Source of the DNA: Virgibacillus subterraneus
GTDB lineage: Bacteria > Bacillota > Bacilli > Bacillales > Amphibacillaceae
Direction of reading: 5' to 3'
Assembly: GCF_900110695.1 (NCBI RefSeq)
Contig: NZ_FOEH01000006.1
Location: forward strand, 62,001 to 126,000
DNA: 64,000 nt
Below are positions 1-9,729 of the stretch, piece by piece. Numbering within the stretch: position 1 is the stretch's first letter; every line of letters begins with the position of its first letter. Under the pieces are notes generated by a model. The model saw only the letters and a program-made list of their open reading frames with translations. It was not told the DNA's origin and searched no databases. Both the position numbers and the translations under genes were made by a program.

Positions 1-519
1 TATATAGCGGCATTTGTTAGCATGTTTGAAGTGGTTATTTATGTTGTTGGACTTGGACTGGTTTTGGATAATTTAAATGAAATACAAAACCTTATTGCGT
101 ATGCGCTTGGTTTTGGAATTGGCGTTATAGTCGGTACAAAAATTGAGGAAAAGCTTGCATTAGGCTATATTACCGTTAATGTTATCTCGTCCGATCCGAA
201 TATCGAATTCACAAGAAAGCTAAGGGACAAAGGGTATGGCGTGACAAGCTGGTTTGCCTATGGAATGGAAGGCGATCGTCTTGCCATGCAAATTCTGACA
301 CCAAGAAAATATGAGCTGATACTATATGAAACAATTAAGACAATAGATCCCAAAGCATTTATTATTTCGTATGAACCAAAACAGATTAACGGAGGTTTCT
401 GGGTTAAACAAGTACGAAAAGGCCGACTGTTTAATCAAAAAAAGAACTATCCAGGTGAAGCAAAACCGCAAGAGGAACAGCAGCCCCCAAAGCAAAATGA
501 TGAAGATTTAAAAGAATAA
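1..519 (+). CDS. yebE: UPF0316 (DUF2179) membrane protein, 5' end outside window
   Basis: The reading frame is open from base 1, so the start codon and probably the first membrane segment lie upstream. The visible part begins in a hydrophobic stretch and holds a second hydrophobic segment ([20 protein letters not shown]), followed by the soluble DUF2179 domain with [27 protein letters not shown] and ILTPRKYEL. This pattern is typical of the UPF0316/YebE family, which sits directly before purE in B. subtilis; the synteny supports the call. The tail is charged and low in complexity ([17 protein letters not shown]). Its cellular role is unknown. Residue 8 of the visible frame is a Met, but the conserved family sequence continues upstream of it, so it is not the start. 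Confidence 0.9.
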   Translation, partial: YIAAFVSMFEVVIYVVGLGLVLDNLNEIQNLIAYALGFGIGVIVGTKIEEKLALGYITVNVISSDPNIEFTRKLRDKGYGVTSWFAYGMEGDRLAMQILTPRKYELILYETIKTIDPKAFIISYEPKQINGGFWVKQVRKGRLFNQKKNYPGEAKPQEEQQPPKQNDEDLKE

Positions 520-524
520 TAAGT

Positions 525-564
525 AGATAATCGAACAGGTTGCAGCCTGTTCGATTATCTTTCT
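525..564 (+). terminator. Rho-independent terminator after yebE
   Basis: A perfect inverted repeat with 5' arm AGATAATCGAACAGG and a 5-base loop lies six bases after the stop codon and is followed by a short T-rich run. It ends the upstream transcript. Confidence 0.88.
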
Positions 565-568
565 ATAA

Positions 569-910
569 CTACAATCGAATCTCGAATGGAAAAAGTGTCA
601 CTTATTATTTATTTTTTAAGGCAGTTTTCTAAAAGATTGTTTCTATTGATATAAACTGCGACGTAATATGAAAAAATAATTGGTGCTATGATACCGCTCC
701 GGAAATACACCACTATGCGCACCTTAGGGCGGTTGGCGATTCGCCCTATTTGGTGCGCACTGCGTGGTCAGCGAACCTCACTAAATACTACGAATCGGTT
801 CCCAGTCTTACATCAACTACTTGTGAAGCTTCATTGTATGGCAAAAGCAAGAATTTATTTGAAAATAGCTTTTTAATGCCACTTTTCGTATCACTCATTC
901 GATTGTAATT
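569..910. repeat. Inverted-repeat element split by an inner repeat
   Basis: The left arm (571-600, ACAATCGAATCTCGAATGGA then AAAAGTGTCA) is the imperfect reverse complement of the right arm (877-909, GCCACTTTTCGTATCACTCA then TTCGATTGTAA). A short uninterrupted relative with the same ends is at 62202-62286. The arms here enclose about 270 bp that includes another repeat family (634-735). It looks like a small non-autonomous palindromic element that received an insertion. Confidence 0.6.
634..735 (+). repeat. Dispersed intergenic repeat, copy 1 (GCTCCGGAAATACAC family)
   Basis: This stretch aligns with 17747-17835: both read AGATTGTTTCTA, then CTGCGACRTAATRTG, then GTGCTAT, CACCGCTCCGGAAATACAC and GCGCACCTTAGGGC. 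Similar sequence is common between genes in Bacillaceae. No coding or RNA function is evident. Confidence 0.65.
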
Positions 911-989
911 ATATAGAAGGCTGATTCAGTGAACCTGGTGTTGAGACGGAAAGGTATTTCCATCTTGTTGATGACTACATTGCAAAAAA

Positions 990-1129
990 ATTGGCACTGA
1001 TGTACCTATGAAACGAGCAGGTCAACCGTATGAACTAGCGTCTGCATATGTTTATCTTGCTTCTGATGTTTTTCCTGTATTTCTGGCCAGGTTATCCATG
1101 TTAATGGCAGGAAAATGGTGAGTTCCTAA
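990..1129 (+). pseudogene. 3' relic of a short-chain dehydrogenase/reductase gene
   Basis: The frame from 990 encodes GTDVPMKRAGQPYELASAYV then YLASD, which matches the C-terminal part of glucose/ribitol-dehydrogenase-like SDR enzymes of the YhdF type. After that the frame shifts and continues as CISGQVIHVNGRKMVSS and a stop at 1127-1129, the expected end of these enzymes. The Rossmann and catalytic parts are absent, so only a non-functional tail remains. The frameshift lies near 1065-1075. Confidence 0.65.
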
Positions 1130-1144
1130 GGTATTCATCAATAA

Positions 1145-1187
1145 AATCCGAACATTAAATTATATTTATTCGCTATTGTTCGATATT
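1145..1187. promoter_or_regulatory. Pair of inverted PurBoxes (PurR operator)
   Basis: AATCCGAACATTAA (CCGAAC core at 1148-1153) and, in the opposite orientation, TATTGTTCGATA (GTTCG core at 1178-1182) match the Bacillus PurBox core CGAAC. Two PurBoxes in inverted orientation about 16 bases apart are the known arrangement for PurR dimer binding upstream of purE. The second box touches the -35 element, consistent with repression when PRPP is low. Confidence 0.8.
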
Positions 1188-1190
1188 TTA

Positions 1191-1220
1191 TTGACATTTT
1201 AGAAGCTGGTTTGATATGCT
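1191..1220 (+). promoter_or_regulatory. SigA-type promoter of the pur operon
   Basis: TTGACA at 1191-1196 and TATGCT at 1215-1220 are separated by 18 bases, directly after the PurBoxes and 24 bases before the riboswitch aptamer. The -35 is a perfect consensus and the -10 is moderate. Confidence 0.75.
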
Positions 1221-1243
1221 AAAACCAACAAATAAATACGGTT

Positions 1244-1310
1244 CCTCATATATTTTTGAGAATATGGCTCAAAAGTTTCTACCAAGCACCATAAATGCTG
1301 GACTATGAGG
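1244..1310 (+). promoter_or_regulatory. Guanine-specific purine riboswitch aptamer
   Basis: The P1 stem pairs CCTCAT (1244-1249) with ATGAGG (1305-1310). The core contains the conserved blocks ATATGGC, AAGTTTCTACC and CACCATAAATG. The residue that pairs with the ligand is C (GGACTATG), the position that is T in adenine riboswitches, so guanine or hypoxanthine is the expected ligand. Purine riboswitches of this class precede purE in B. subtilis. Ligand binding should favour the terminator at 1356-1410, giving a second control layer beneath PurR. Confidence 0.93.
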
Positions 1311-1355
1311 GAGGATGAATCGTTGTATAGCAACGATCCGTTTTAAGATGTCGTG

Positions 1356-1410
1356 AAAAAAGTCTATTCATCTTCTCTCAAGTTTTTGAGGGAGAGGAAT
1401 AGACTTTTTT
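1356..1410 (+). terminator. Riboswitch terminator of the pur leader
   Basis: AAAAAAGTCTATTC (1356-1369) pairs with GAATAGACTTTTTT (1397-1410), with further pairing of the inner TCTCTCAA and TTGAGGGAGA. It ends in six T residues. GATGAAT near 1314-1320 can pair with ATTCATC at 1366-1372, so an alternative antiterminator is plausible. Confidence 0.85.
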
Positions 1411-1538
1411 AGCAGTTAAGAAAGTATAACTCCTTTCTTACTGCATAAGTGCAACTAAGGCAATTCGCCCAAAGGCTTGGCGAATGCCAAGTTTTCTAAT
1501 TTAGCAGTTAAGGCATGGCGATAAGCCAAGTTTTCTAA
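1411..1538 (+). repeat. About 90-bp dispersed hairpin repeat in the purE leader, plus partial second copy
   Basis: 1411-1500 contains a hairpin (GCAGTTAAGAAAG with CTTTCTTACTGC) followed by AAGTGCAACTAAGGC and a second small hairpin CTTGGCGAATGCCAAG, ending in TTTTCTAA. A near-identical copy lies in reverse orientation at 49155-49248. A truncated second unit is fused at 1501-1538 (GGCGATAAGCCAAG). Degenerate relatives occur at 24553-24672, 54211-54250 and 56184-56201. The element sits between the riboswitch terminator and the purE ribosome binding site. Confidence 0.75.
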
Positions 1539-1557
1539 GCAGGGAGAGAGGGATTTG

Positions 1558-2049
1558 ATGGTTCAAGTTGGTGTGATAATGGGAAGTATATCAGATTGGG
1601 AAACAATGCAGCATGCCTGCGATATGTTGAGTAAGCTAGACATTCCATATGAGAAGGATGTGATTTCAGCTCATCGTACGCCAGATGAAATGTTTACGTA
1701 TGCCAAATCCGCACGCGAACGTGGTTTGAAGGTAATCATTGCTGGAGCAGGTGGTGCAGCGCATTTACCTGGAATGATTGCAGCTCAAACGACGTTACCT
1801 GTTATTGGTGTTCCGATCCAGAGTAAAGCACTAAATGGTCTGGATTCGCTTCTTTCTATCGTGCAGATGCCTGGCGGGGTGCCAACTGCAACGGTTGCAA
1901 TTGGCGATTCAGGTGCGAAAAACGCAGGAATTATTGCCGCCCAAATTATTGGATCTTTTGAAGAAAAGGTAGCAGAAAGACTGGAGACATATCGTAAAGA
2001 ATTACAAGCAAATGTTGCAGAAATGAGGGAAGATCTTGCAAAAGAATAA
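1558..2049 (+). CDS. purE: N5-carboxyaminoimidazole ribonucleotide mutase PurE
   Basis: PurE converts N5-CAIR to CAIR, step 6 of IMP synthesis. The protein (163 aa, normal for class I PurE) shows the phosphate-binding [10 protein letters not shown], the catalytic SAHRTPDEM and the [12 protein letters not shown] loop. ATG at 1558 is preferred to the TTG at 1555 because AGGGAGAGAGGG (1541-1552) is better spaced from it. This is the first gene of the operon. Its end overlaps purK by 14 bases, suggesting translational coupling. Confidence 0.97.
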   Translation: MVQVGVIMGSISDWETMQHACDMLSKLDIPYEKDVISAHRTPDEMFTYAKSARERGLKVIIAGAGGAAHLPGMIAAQTTLPVIGVPIQSKALNGLDSLLSIVQMPGGVPTATVAIGDSGAKNAGIIAAQIIGSFEEKVAERLETYRKELQANVAEMREDLAKE

Positions 2050-3166
2050 GGTAATCATCCCACCTCAAACAATCGGAATCATTGGCGGCGGACAGCTTGG
2101 GCGTATGATGGCAATTGCTGCAAAATATATGGGATATAAAGTTGCAGTCCTTGATCCAACACCAAACTGTCCAACTGCTCAGGTAGCAGATCAGCAAATC
2201 ACTGCACCCTATGATGATATGAATGGTATTAAGAAGTTATCAGAACTAAGTGATGTTGTGACATATGAATTTGAAAATGTTGATCTTGATGCTGCGGGAT
2301 ATATCGAGCAGCATGGTAAACTGCCACAAGGAGCATACCCTTTGGAAGTCACCCAAAACCGGGAAAAAGAGAAAACAATCATGAAGGATGCAAACTTGCC
2401 AGTACCTGATTTTTCAATAGTCTCAAATGGTGAAGATGCGAATAAAGCTTTGAAAACTATGTCATTTCCAGCAGTAATTAAAACATGCAGTGGCGGTTAC
2501 GATGGCAAAGGACAGCTTAAACTAAATTCAATAGACGATATTACGGCAGCTTGTGAATTTGCTGATCAAAATAGCACATGCATTATCGAACAGTGGATAC
2601 CGTTTGATAAAGAGATTTCAGTCGTTTTCACCCGTACAAAGTCAGGTGATATTACTTTTTTTCCAATTGCAGAGAATAAGCATCAAGACCACATTTTATA
2701 TCAAACAACGGTACCAGCGCTGATTAGTGAAACCGTTAATGGAAAAGCTGTCGATGCTGCAAAAGTACTTGCAGAAAAAATGAACATCGTCGGTACATTT
2801 GCGCTTGAAATGTTCGTTAAGGATGAAGATATTTTTCTCAATGAAATGGCACCAAGACCGCACAATTCTGGACACTACACCATTGAAGCATGTAATATTT
2901 CACAATTTCAGCAGCATATTCGAGCAATTTGCGGGTTAAGTCTAATGCCAATTACATTGCTGCAGCCTGCTGGAATGGTAAATATACTTGGTGACGATAT
3001 GAATGATGTTTTACGAATGTTGCCTGGACTGGATAACGGCTTTGTTCATTTGTATGGGAAAGAAGGCGTGAAGGCTAAACGTAAAATGGGGCACATTACT
3101 TTTATTGAAAAAACACAGGATGATGTCCGTGCAAGACTTACTGCATATGAGGAGGCAAAAAAATGA
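2036..3166 (+). CDS. purK: 5-(carboxyamino)imidazole ribonucleotide synthase PurK
   Basis: PurK is an ATP-grasp enzyme that makes N5-CAIR from AIR, bicarbonate and ATP. Near the N-terminus it has the glycine-rich [13 protein letters not shown]. It also has the central [15 protein letters not shown]-grasp loop and the metal-binding region [15 protein letters not shown]. At 376 aa it has family length. The start is TTG at 2036, inside the end of purE, with GAGGGA five bases ahead; no ATG is available before the conserved GIIGGG motif. It overlaps purB by the ATGA junction. Confidence 0.97.
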   Translation: MQKNKVIIPPQTIGIIGGGQLGRMMAIAAKYMGYKVAVLDPTPNCPTAQVADQQITAPYDDMNGIKKLSELSDVVTYEFENVDLDAAGYIEQHGKLPQGAYPLEVTQNREKEKTIMKDANLPVPDFSIVSNGEDANKALKTMSFPAVIKTCSGGYDGKGQLKLNSIDDITAACEFADQNSTCIIEQWIPFDKEISVVFTRTKSGDITFFPIAENKHQDHILYQTTVPALISETVNGKAVDAAKVLAEKMNIVGTFALEMFVKDEDIFLNEMAPRPHNSGHYTIEACNISQFQQHIRAICGLSLMPITLLQPAGMVNILGDDMNDVLRMLPGLDNGFVHLYGKEGVKAKRKMGHITFIEKTQDDVRARLTAYEEAKK

Positions 3167-4464
3167 TTGAACGTTATACACGAGAAGAAATGGGTGCAAT
3201 CTGGACAGAGGAAAATAAGTTCAACGCATGGCTTGAGGTGGAAATTTTAGCATGTGAAGCCTGGAGTGAACTGGGAGCTATTCCAGCTGAGGATGTGAAA
3301 AAGATTCGTCAAAATGCATCATTTAGCCTTGAGCGGATTTATGAAATTGAACAGGAAACACGACATGATGTTGTTGCATTTACGCGTGCTGTGTCAGAAA
3401 CGCTTGGTGATGAACGCAAATGGGTGCATTACGGCTTAACCTCTACAGATGTAGTAGATACGGCACTATCCTATCAATTGAAACAAGCAAATGAAATCAT
3501 CCGAAAAGACCTTCATGCATTTATTGAAATACTGAAAAATAAAGCTATCGAACATAAACATACTGTCATGATGGGAAGAACACATGGCGTCCATGCTGAG
3601 CCTACAACATTTGGCTTGAAATTGGCTCTTTGGTATGAGGAGATGACACGAAATTTGGAGCGCTTTGAAATGGCTGCAAAAGGCGTGGAGTTCGGGAAAC
3701 TTTCAGGTGCAGTTGGCACTTATGCAAATATTGATCCATTCGTTGAACAGTATGTCTGTGAAAAACTTGGTCTGACTCCAGCACCTGTCTCAACTCAGAC
3801 ATTACAACGTGATCGTCATGCTGCATATGTATCTGCAGTCACGCTTGCTGCAACATCAATCGAGAAATTTGCTACTGAAATCCGTGGCCTGCAGAAGACA
3901 GAAACGCGCGAGGTTGAAGAGTTCTTTGCTAAGGGTCAAAAGGGATCTTCCGCAATGCCGCATAAACGTAACCCAATTGGATCAGAAAACATGACCGGGA
4001 TGGCCAGGGTCTTACGTGGTCAAATGGTAACAGCATTCGAAAATGTTTCGTTATGGCATGAACGCGATATTTCCCATTCTTCAGCAGAACGCGTAATTTT
4101 GCCAGATTCAACAATTGCTTTGAACTATATGCTGAATCGCTTTTCTAACATTGTTAAAAAGCTAACCGTTTTCCCGGAAAACATGAAACGTAATATTGAT
4201 AAAACACATGGCGTTATTTTTTCACAGCGTGTGCTTCTGGCATTAATTGAAAAAGGTATGGCTCGTGAAGCTGCTTATGACATTGTACAGCCAAAGGCAA
4301 TGCATGCATGGGAGACTGAAACTCATTTTAAGCAGTTGGTTGAGGCTGACGAACAGATTAGTACGAAACTGTCACAGGCTGAAATCGATGATTGTTTTGA
4401 TTATACGTACCACCTTAAAAATGTGGATGCAATTTTCAACCGAATCGGACTTGAGGTGAAATGA
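3163..4464 (+). CDS. purB: Adenylosuccinate lyase PurB
   Basis: PurB splits fumarate from SAICAR and from adenylosuccinate, so it serves both IMP synthesis and AMP formation. The fumarase/aspartase superfamily signature [15 protein letters not shown] is present, as are [16 protein letters not shown] and TSTDVVDTA. The length of 433 aa matches B. subtilis PurB closely. The start overlaps the purK stop, and the stop overlaps the region of the purC start. Confidence 0.98.
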   Translation: MIERYTREEMGAIWTEENKFNAWLEVEILACEAWSELGAIPAEDVKKIRQNASFSLERIYEIEQETRHDVVAFTRAVSETLGDERKWVHYGLTSTDVVDTALSYQLKQANEIIRKDLHAFIEILKNKAIEHKHTVMMGRTHGVHAEPTTFGLKLALWYEEMTRNLERFEMAAKGVEFGKLSGAVGTYANIDPFVEQYVCEKLGLTPAPVSTQTLQRDRHAAYVSAVTLAATSIEKFATEIRGLQKTETREVEEFFAKGQKGSSAMPHKRNPIGSENMTGMARVLRGQMVTAFENVSLWHERDISHSSAERVILPDSTIALNYMLNRFSNIVKKLTVFPENMKRNIDKTHGVIFSQRVLLALIEKGMAREAAYDIVQPKAMHAWETETHFKQLVEADEQISTKLSQAEIDDCFDYTYHLKNVDAIFNRIGLEVK

Positions 4465-5177
4465 TGAAAGCTGATCTGTTATATGAGGGAAAAGCAAAGC
4501 GTGTCTACCAGGCAAAGGATAAACCAGGACAACTAGTGCTGGCTTACAAAAACGATGCAACAGCTTTTAATGGAGAGAAGAAGGCGTCGTTTACAGGCAA
4601 AGGTCAATTGAACAATGATATATCGTCACTTATTTTTCCACTTCTTCATGACAAAAATATTCAGACTCATTTTATTGAAAGATTAAGTGAAACAGAACAG
4701 CTTGTCCATCAAACAGAAATCATTCCATTGGAAGTTGTTGTACGTAACCTGGCAACAGGAAGTATTACAAAGCGTCTGGGGATTGAAGAGAGAACAAAAT
4801 TTAACCAGCCGATTATTGAACTTTTTTATAAAAACGATGAATTGGGTGACCCGTTAATTAATGATGAGCACGCGCTTTACTTAAGTAATGTCACATCCAC
4901 TGAACTACAGGAAATAAAAGAGAAAGCATTGGAAATAAACAAGCAGTTAACTGCGGTATTCAAGGAAATAGAAGTTGAATTGGTAGATTTTAAACTTGAA
5001 TTTGGACGCTTAGCAAGTGGCTGTATTGTGCTTGCAGACGAAATCTCGCCAGACACATGCAGACTTTGGGATAGTACTACACATGAAAAATTGGATAAGG
5101 ATGTATTTCGCCAAGGTACTGGTGATTTGCTCGAAGTATATCAGGAAATTTTTCAGCGATTGGAGGCAAAATCATGA
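4464..5177 (+). CDS. purC: SAICAR synthetase PurC
   Basis: PurC joins aspartate to CAIR with ATP. The N-terminal LLYEGKAKRVY, EVVVRNLATGSITKRLG and the C-terminal DEISPDTCRLWD are hallmark motifs. ATG at 4464 is preferred to 4461: GAGGTG (4453-4458) is only two bases from 4461 but five from 4464. At 237 aa it has full length. It ends in an ATGA overlap with purS. Confidence 0.97.
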   Translation: MKADLLYEGKAKRVYQAKDKPGQLVLAYKNDATAFNGEKKASFTGKGQLNNDISSLIFPLLHDKNIQTHFIERLSETEQLVHQTEIIPLEVVVRNLATGSITKRLGIEERTKFNQPIIELFYKNDELGDPLINDEHALYLSNVTSTELQEIKEKALEINKQLTAVFKEIEVELVDFKLEFGRLASGCIVLADEISPDTCRLWDSTTHEKLDKDVFRQGTGDLLEVYQEIFQRLEAKS

Positions 5178-5425
5178 AAAAAGTTACTGTGCACGTTACG
5201 TTAAAACAAGGTGTGCTTGACCCTCAGGGGAAGGCAATTCAAACATCGTTACATTCATTAGGATTTCCGGAAGTAGAAGAAGCTCGAGTGGGTAAGTACA
5301 TTGAATTGCACATGGAAGATGATGCTGATATTGAAGCACGTGTCAAAGCAATGTGCGACAAACTTTTGGCAAATCCGGTAATTGAAGATTATCGCTTTAA
5401 TGTGGAGGAGGCTGTCCAATCGTGA
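5174..5425 (+). CDS. purS: Phosphoribosylformylglycinamidine synthase subunit PurS
   Basis: PurS is the small structural subunit that joins PurL and PurQ in the FGAM synthase complex and helps ammonia transfer. The 83-aa protein shows the typical [20 protein letters not shown] start and the ILE/VE-rich ferredoxin-like fold pattern ending in a DYRF-type strand. It overlaps purC by four bases and purQ by four bases, as expected for stoichiometric subunits. Confidence 0.97.
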   Translation: MKKVTVHVTLKQGVLDPQGKAIQTSLHSLGFPEVEEARVGKYIELHMEDDADIEARVKAMCDKLLANPVIEDYRFNVEEAVQS

Positions 5426-6105
5426 AGTTTGCTGTAATCGTTTTTCCGGGTTCAAATTGTGATCGTGATATGTATCATGCTGCCAAAGATGTTCTGAAAG
5501 CAGATGCTGATTTAGTCTGGTATGAAAATAGCAATCTCGAAAACTATGACGGAGTTCTTTTGCCTGGTGGATTTTCGTATGGAGACTACCTTCGCTCAGG
5601 TGCGGTTGCTTCAACGTCAAATGTGATGCAGCAGATTAAAGCACATGCTGAAAAAGGCAAGCCGATTTTAGGCGTTTGTAATGGATTCCAAATTTTACTT
5701 GAAGCAGGGCTTTTGCCAGGGGCAATGCTCCGTAATAAAAATCTTGCATTCATGTGCCATCAGGAGCCATTGGTTGTGGCGAACAATCAAACCCAATTTA
5801 CTACAGGATATGAAAAGGGAGAAATCGTTCGTTTTCCAATTGCTCATGGTGAAGGAAACTATTTTTGCGATGAACAGACATTAGCCGATTTAAAAGCAAA
5901 TGATCAAATCGTTTTTACGTACGAAAATAATCCAAACGGGTCGGTTGCAGATATTGCCGGAATTACCAATAAACAAAGTAATGTTCTTGGTATGATGCCA
6001 CATCCGGAGCGGGCAGTTGAAGAGCTGTTGGGCAGTGATGATGGACTTAGATTATTTCAGTCAGTAGTCAAAAATTGGAGGGAATCCTATGCTGTTAACA
6101 GGTAA
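5422..6105 (+). CDS. purQ: FGAM synthase glutaminase subunit PurQ
   Basis: PurQ releases ammonia from glutamine for PurL. Class I amidotransferase features are visible: the nucleophile Cys in GVCNGFQIL and the His-Glu pair in [12 protein letters not shown], as well as the N-terminal [12 protein letters not shown]. The start is GTG at 5422, overlapping purS by four bases, with GGAGGAGG about 11 bases ahead. Length is 227 aa. Confidence 0.97.
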   Translation: MKFAVIVFPGSNCDRDMYHAAKDVLKADADLVWYENSNLENYDGVLLPGGFSYGDYLRSGAVASTSNVMQQIKAHAEKGKPILGVCNGFQILLEAGLLPGAMLRNKNLAFMCHQEPLVVANNQTQFTTGYEKGEIVRFPIAHGEGNYFCDEQTLADLKANDQIVFTYENNPNGSVADIAGITNKQSNVLGMMPHPERAVEELLGSDDGLRLFQSVVKNWRESYAVNR

Positions 6106-8317
6106 TATCAGCCCGGTGAAAATCGAACAGGAAAAGTTATACCTGGATATGGGGTTAAGTGACCAAGAGTATGACATGGTAAAAAATATTCTAAAACGTA
6201 GACCGAACTTTACCGAGACTGGAATATTTTCCGTCATGTGGTCGGAACATTGCAGCTATAAAACGTCAAAGCCACTGTTAAGTAAGTTCCCAACTAAGGG
6301 TCCCCATGTTCTGCAGGGGCCAGGTGAAGGTGCTGGCGTCATCGATATCGGGGATGATCAGGCGGTTGTTTTTAAAATAGAAAGCCATAATCATCCATCG
6401 GCAGTTGAACCATACCAAGGTGCTGCCACTGGAGTTGGCGGTATTATCCGAGATGTATTTTCAATGGGAGCAAGGCCGATTGCTTTGATGAACTCATTGC
6501 GCTTTGGCAATCTGACAACAGACCGTGTTAAGTACCTGTTCCAGGAAGTCGTTCATGGCATTGCAGGTTATGGCAACTGTGTCGGTGTTCCAACTGTTGG
6601 TGGAGAGGTGCAGTTTGATGATAGCTATGAGGATAACCCGCTTGTAAATGCAATGTGTATTGGATTGATAAATCACGATGAAATTCAAAAGGGGATCGCA
6701 TCAGGTGTTGGGAATACAGTAATTTATGCTGGAGCAGCAACAGGAAGAGACGGTATCCATGGCGCAACATTTGCTTCAGGTGACTTAGCTGAGGATTCGG
6801 ATAAAGATCGTCCGGCAGTACAGGTTGGCGATCCTTTTATGGAAAAACTATTAATTGAGGCATGCCTGGAAGTTATCCATTCTGATGCATTAGTAGGAAT
6901 GCAGGATATGGGAGCGGCAGGACTTACATCGTCTGCAAGCGAAATGGCGAGTAAGGCTGGGACTGGATTGGAAATGAATTTGGACCTTGTACCGCAGCGC
7001 GAGCAAAATATGAATGCATATGAATTAATGCTTTCTGAATCCCAAGAACGGATGCTGCTTGTTGTGAAACAGGGAGGTGAACAGGAAATTATTGATATAT
7101 TCGAAAAATACGGACTTGCGGCAACAGCAGTTGGTGAGGTTATTAAGGAAAAGGTATTTCGCCTTAAACAGCATGGCTCACTTGTTGCAGATATTCCAGT
7201 TGATGCACTTGCAGAGGAAGCTCCAGTTTATCAGATGCCATCAAAGAAAGCGTCATATGTGAAAGCATTTCAAGAAATGAAAAACGAAATTCCCAAAGTC
7301 GAAAATCATGCTGAAATGTTAAAACAACTTCTGCAGCAGCCTACTATCGCAAGCAAGGAATCGGTGTATGACCAATACGACTCAATGGTTCAAACGAACA
7401 CAGTTGTAACGCCTGGATCGGATGCAGCTGTTGTACGTATTAAAGGAACAGATAAAGCCTTAGCAATTACGACCGATTGTAATTCCCGTTATATTTACCT
7501 GGATCCAGAAACTGGCGGGAAAATTGCGGTTGCAGAGGCGACACGGAACTTAGTTTGTTCGGGAGCTCGTCCATTAGGCTTAACGGATGGCTTAAATTTT
7601 GGCAACCCAACTAATCCGGAAGTCTTTTGGCAAATGGAAAAGAGTGTTGAGGGGATGAGTGAAGCTTCCCGAATTCTCGATACGCCAGTTATAAGCGGCA
7701 ATGTATCATTATATAACCAGTCTAAAGGAAATTCAATTTTTCCGACGCCGGTCGTTGGGATGGTCGGATTAATCGAATCGCTAGAACATCTTACACCAAG
7801 CTTTTTCCAACAGGCAGGGGACTCCGTTTACTTGATTGGCGATACAAAGGCTGAGTTTGGCGGCAGTGAGCTGCAGAATATTATTCAAGGAAAATACGAA
7901 GGAAAAGCTCCATCAATTGATTTACAAATAGAAGCGGAACGTCAGAAGCAGTTGCTGAAAGCCATCCGGCAAGGCATTGTTCATTCAGCCCATGATTTGG
8001 CTGAGGGAGGATTGGGCGTAGCGCTAGCTGAGGGTACTTTTAACGAAAAAGGACTAGGAGTAGATGTGGAAGTCTCTGGAAATCCAACTGCTGCATTATT
8101 CAGCGAGTCACAATCGAGATTTCTTGTCACTGTTAAACCTGAGGATAAAGAGCAGTTTGAAAACATAATCGATCATGCAACAGAGGTTGGATCTGTAACG
8201 GCTAATGCTCAATTTATCGTCCGAACCAAAGACAGGGTTGTTATTGAGGAAGATGCTAGAGCACTTCACGAATTATGGAAAGGAGCTATTCCATGCTTGC
8301 TGAAATCAAAGGCATAA
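6089..8317 (+). CDS. purL: FGAM synthase subunit PurL (small type)
   Basis: PurL is the ATP-dependent synthetase subunit that converts FGAR to FGAM. At 742 aa it is the small Gram-positive form that needs PurS and PurQ. Motifs include [50 protein letters not shown] and the repeated AIRS-type half starting near residue 430 ([15 protein letters not shown]). GGAGGG is eight bases before ATG 6089, and the gene overlaps purQ by 17 bases. Confidence 0.98.
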   Translation: MLLTGNISPVKIEQEKLYLDMGLSDQEYDMVKNILKRRPNFTETGIFSVMWSEHCSYKTSKPLLSKFPTKGPHVLQGPGEGAGVIDIGDDQAVVFKIESHNHPSAVEPYQGAATGVGGIIRDVFSMGARPIALMNSLRFGNLTTDRVKYLFQEVVHGIAGYGNCVGVPTVGGEVQFDDSYEDNPLVNAMCIGLINHDEIQKGIASGVGNTVIYAGAATGRDGIHGATFASGDLAEDSDKDRPAVQVGDPFMEKLLIEACLEVIHSDALVGMQDMGAAGLTSSASEMASKAGTGLEMNLDLVPQREQNMNAYELMLSESQERMLLVVKQGGEQEIIDIFEKYGLAATAVGEVIKEKVFRLKQHGSLVADIPVDALAEEAPVYQMPSKKASYVKAFQEMKNEIPKVENHAEMLKQLLQQPTIASKESVYDQYDSMVQTNTVVTPGSDAAVVRIKGTDKALAITTDCNSRYIYLDPETGGKIAVAEATRNLVCSGARPLGLTDGLNFGNPTNPEVFWQMEKSVEGMSEASRILDTPVISGNVSLYNQSKGNSIFPTPVVGMVGLIESLEHLTPSFFQQAGDSVYLIGDTKAEFGGSELQNIIQGKYEGKAPSIDLQIEAERQKQLLKAIRQGIVHSAHDLAEGGLGVALAEGTFNEKGLGVDVEVSGNPTAALFSESQSRFLVTVKPEDKEQFENIIDHATEVGSVTANAQFIVRTKDRVVIEEDARALHELWKGAIPCLLKSKA

Positions 8318-9702
8318 ACGAAGAATGCGGTGTATTTGGAATTTGGGGTCATGAAAGGGCAGCAGAACTTACGTATTATGGACTGCATTCGATGCAGCAT
8401 CGCGGACAGGAAGGTGCTGGGATTGTTGTAAATGATGGCATGGAATTAAAAGCCCATAAAGGGTTGGGTTTAGTCAACGACGTGTTCAAGCATGCGAATT
8501 TTTCCGAACTGACAGGAAATGTGGCTGTTGGGCATGTTCGTTACTCCACACAAGGTGGAAAGGGAGTCGAAAATGTCCAGCCATTACTGTTCCGTTCCCA
8601 AACAGGGAGTATGGCTTTAGCACATAATGGGAATCTCATGAACGAACAAAAACTGCGAGGAGAGCTTGAGGACGAAGGAAGTATTTTACAAACTTCTTCC
8701 GATACAGAAGTACTTGCTCATTTAATAAGACGAAATGGTATGGAAACGAATGAGGAATCTATCTCCAGTGCGCTAAATAAAGTTGTTGGAGCATATGCTT
8801 ATTTAATTTTAAAAGAAGATAAAATGTTTGCCGCGCTTGACCCAAGCGGAATCAGGCCTTTATCGATTGGAAAACTTGGAGATGCTTATGTTGTTGCATC
8901 TGAAACGTGCGCATTCGACCAAATCGGAGCTACTTTTATCCGTGAAGTGTTACCAGGGGAGCTTGTAACGATTAGTGATAAAGGAGTAGAATCAACCCGT
9001 TTTGCAATGCGTGAGCAACGTAGAATGTGCGCGATGGAGTATGTTTATTTATCGAGACCGGACAGTGACTTAAATGAAGTGAATGTTCATGCTTCCAGAA
9101 AACGGATGGGAATGGAGCTTGCCAAGGAGTCTCCTGCTGAGGCAGATATGGTAATTGGTGTTCCGGATTCCAGCATTTCTGCTGCGATTGGATTTGCCGA
9201 AGAAAGCGGACTTCCTTATGAGATGGGAATCATCAAAAACCGTTATGTTGGAAGAACATTTATCCAGCCCTCCCAGGAGCTGCGTGAACAAGGTGTGAAA
9301 CTGAAGCTTGCACCAGTACGTGGAATTGTTGAAGGAAAACGTATTGTGATGATAGATGATTCAATTGTTCGCGGAACGACAAGCAGACGAATTGTTCAAA
9401 TGCTCAAAGAAGCCGGTGCGAAAGAAGTTCACGTTCGAATTGCTTCACCTTCTATTCAAAATCCGTGCTATTACGGTATTGACATGTCAACACGAAAAGA
9501 GTTAATTGCAGCGAACAACTCCATTGATGAAATTTGTGAAATTATTGGTGCTGAAAGTGTTTCTTATTTATCGATTGATGGATTAGAAAAAGCAATCATA
9601 AAAGATAAAACACTCCATCAAGGAATTTGTGCTGCATGTATGACAGGAAATTATCCTGTAAAAGAAAGCGGTCAAACTGAAATTTCTTATACGAGATGTT
9701 AA
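8293..9702 (+). CDS. purF: Amidophosphoribosyltransferase PurF
   Basis: PurF forms phosphoribosylamine from PRPP and glutamine, the committed step. ATG at 8293 (AAAGGAGC ahead) gives an 11-residue propeptide [11 protein letters not shown] followed by the catalytic Cys12 of [10 protein letters not shown], as in B. subtilis; an ATG 18 bases upstream would spoil this. The PRPP loop [13 protein letters not shown] is present. The Cys residues around RRMCAMEYV and [11 protein letters not shown] belong to the family's 4Fe-4S oxygen-sensing cluster. The start lies 24 bases inside purL. Confidence 0.98.
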   Translation: MLAEIKGINEECGVFGIWGHERAAELTYYGLHSMQHRGQEGAGIVVNDGMELKAHKGLGLVNDVFKHANFSELTGNVAVGHVRYSTQGGKGVENVQPLLFRSQTGSMALAHNGNLMNEQKLRGELEDEGSILQTSSDTEVLAHLIRRNGMETNEESISSALNKVVGAYAYLILKEDKMFAALDPSGIRPLSIGKLGDAYVVASETCAFDQIGATFIREVLPGELVTISDKGVESTRFAMREQRRMCAMEYVYLSRPDSDLNEVNVHASRKRMGMELAKESPAEADMVIGVPDSSISAAIGFAEESGLPYEMGIIKNRYVGRTFIQPSQELREQGVKLKLAPVRGIVEGKRIVMIDDSIVRGTTSRRIVQMLKEAGAKEVHVRIASPSIQNPCYYGIDMSTRKELIAANNSIDEICEIIGAESVSYLSIDGLEKAIIKDKTLHQGICAACMTGNYPVKESGQTEISYTRC

Positions 9703-9729
9703 TAATTTTTACTGGAGGATGTGTCAAAC

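Noticed and set aside
688..876. 62-codon ORF in the intergenic repeat
   Set aside because: It lies within the dispersed repeat, has no RBS, and its frame is not kept in the second copy at 17747.
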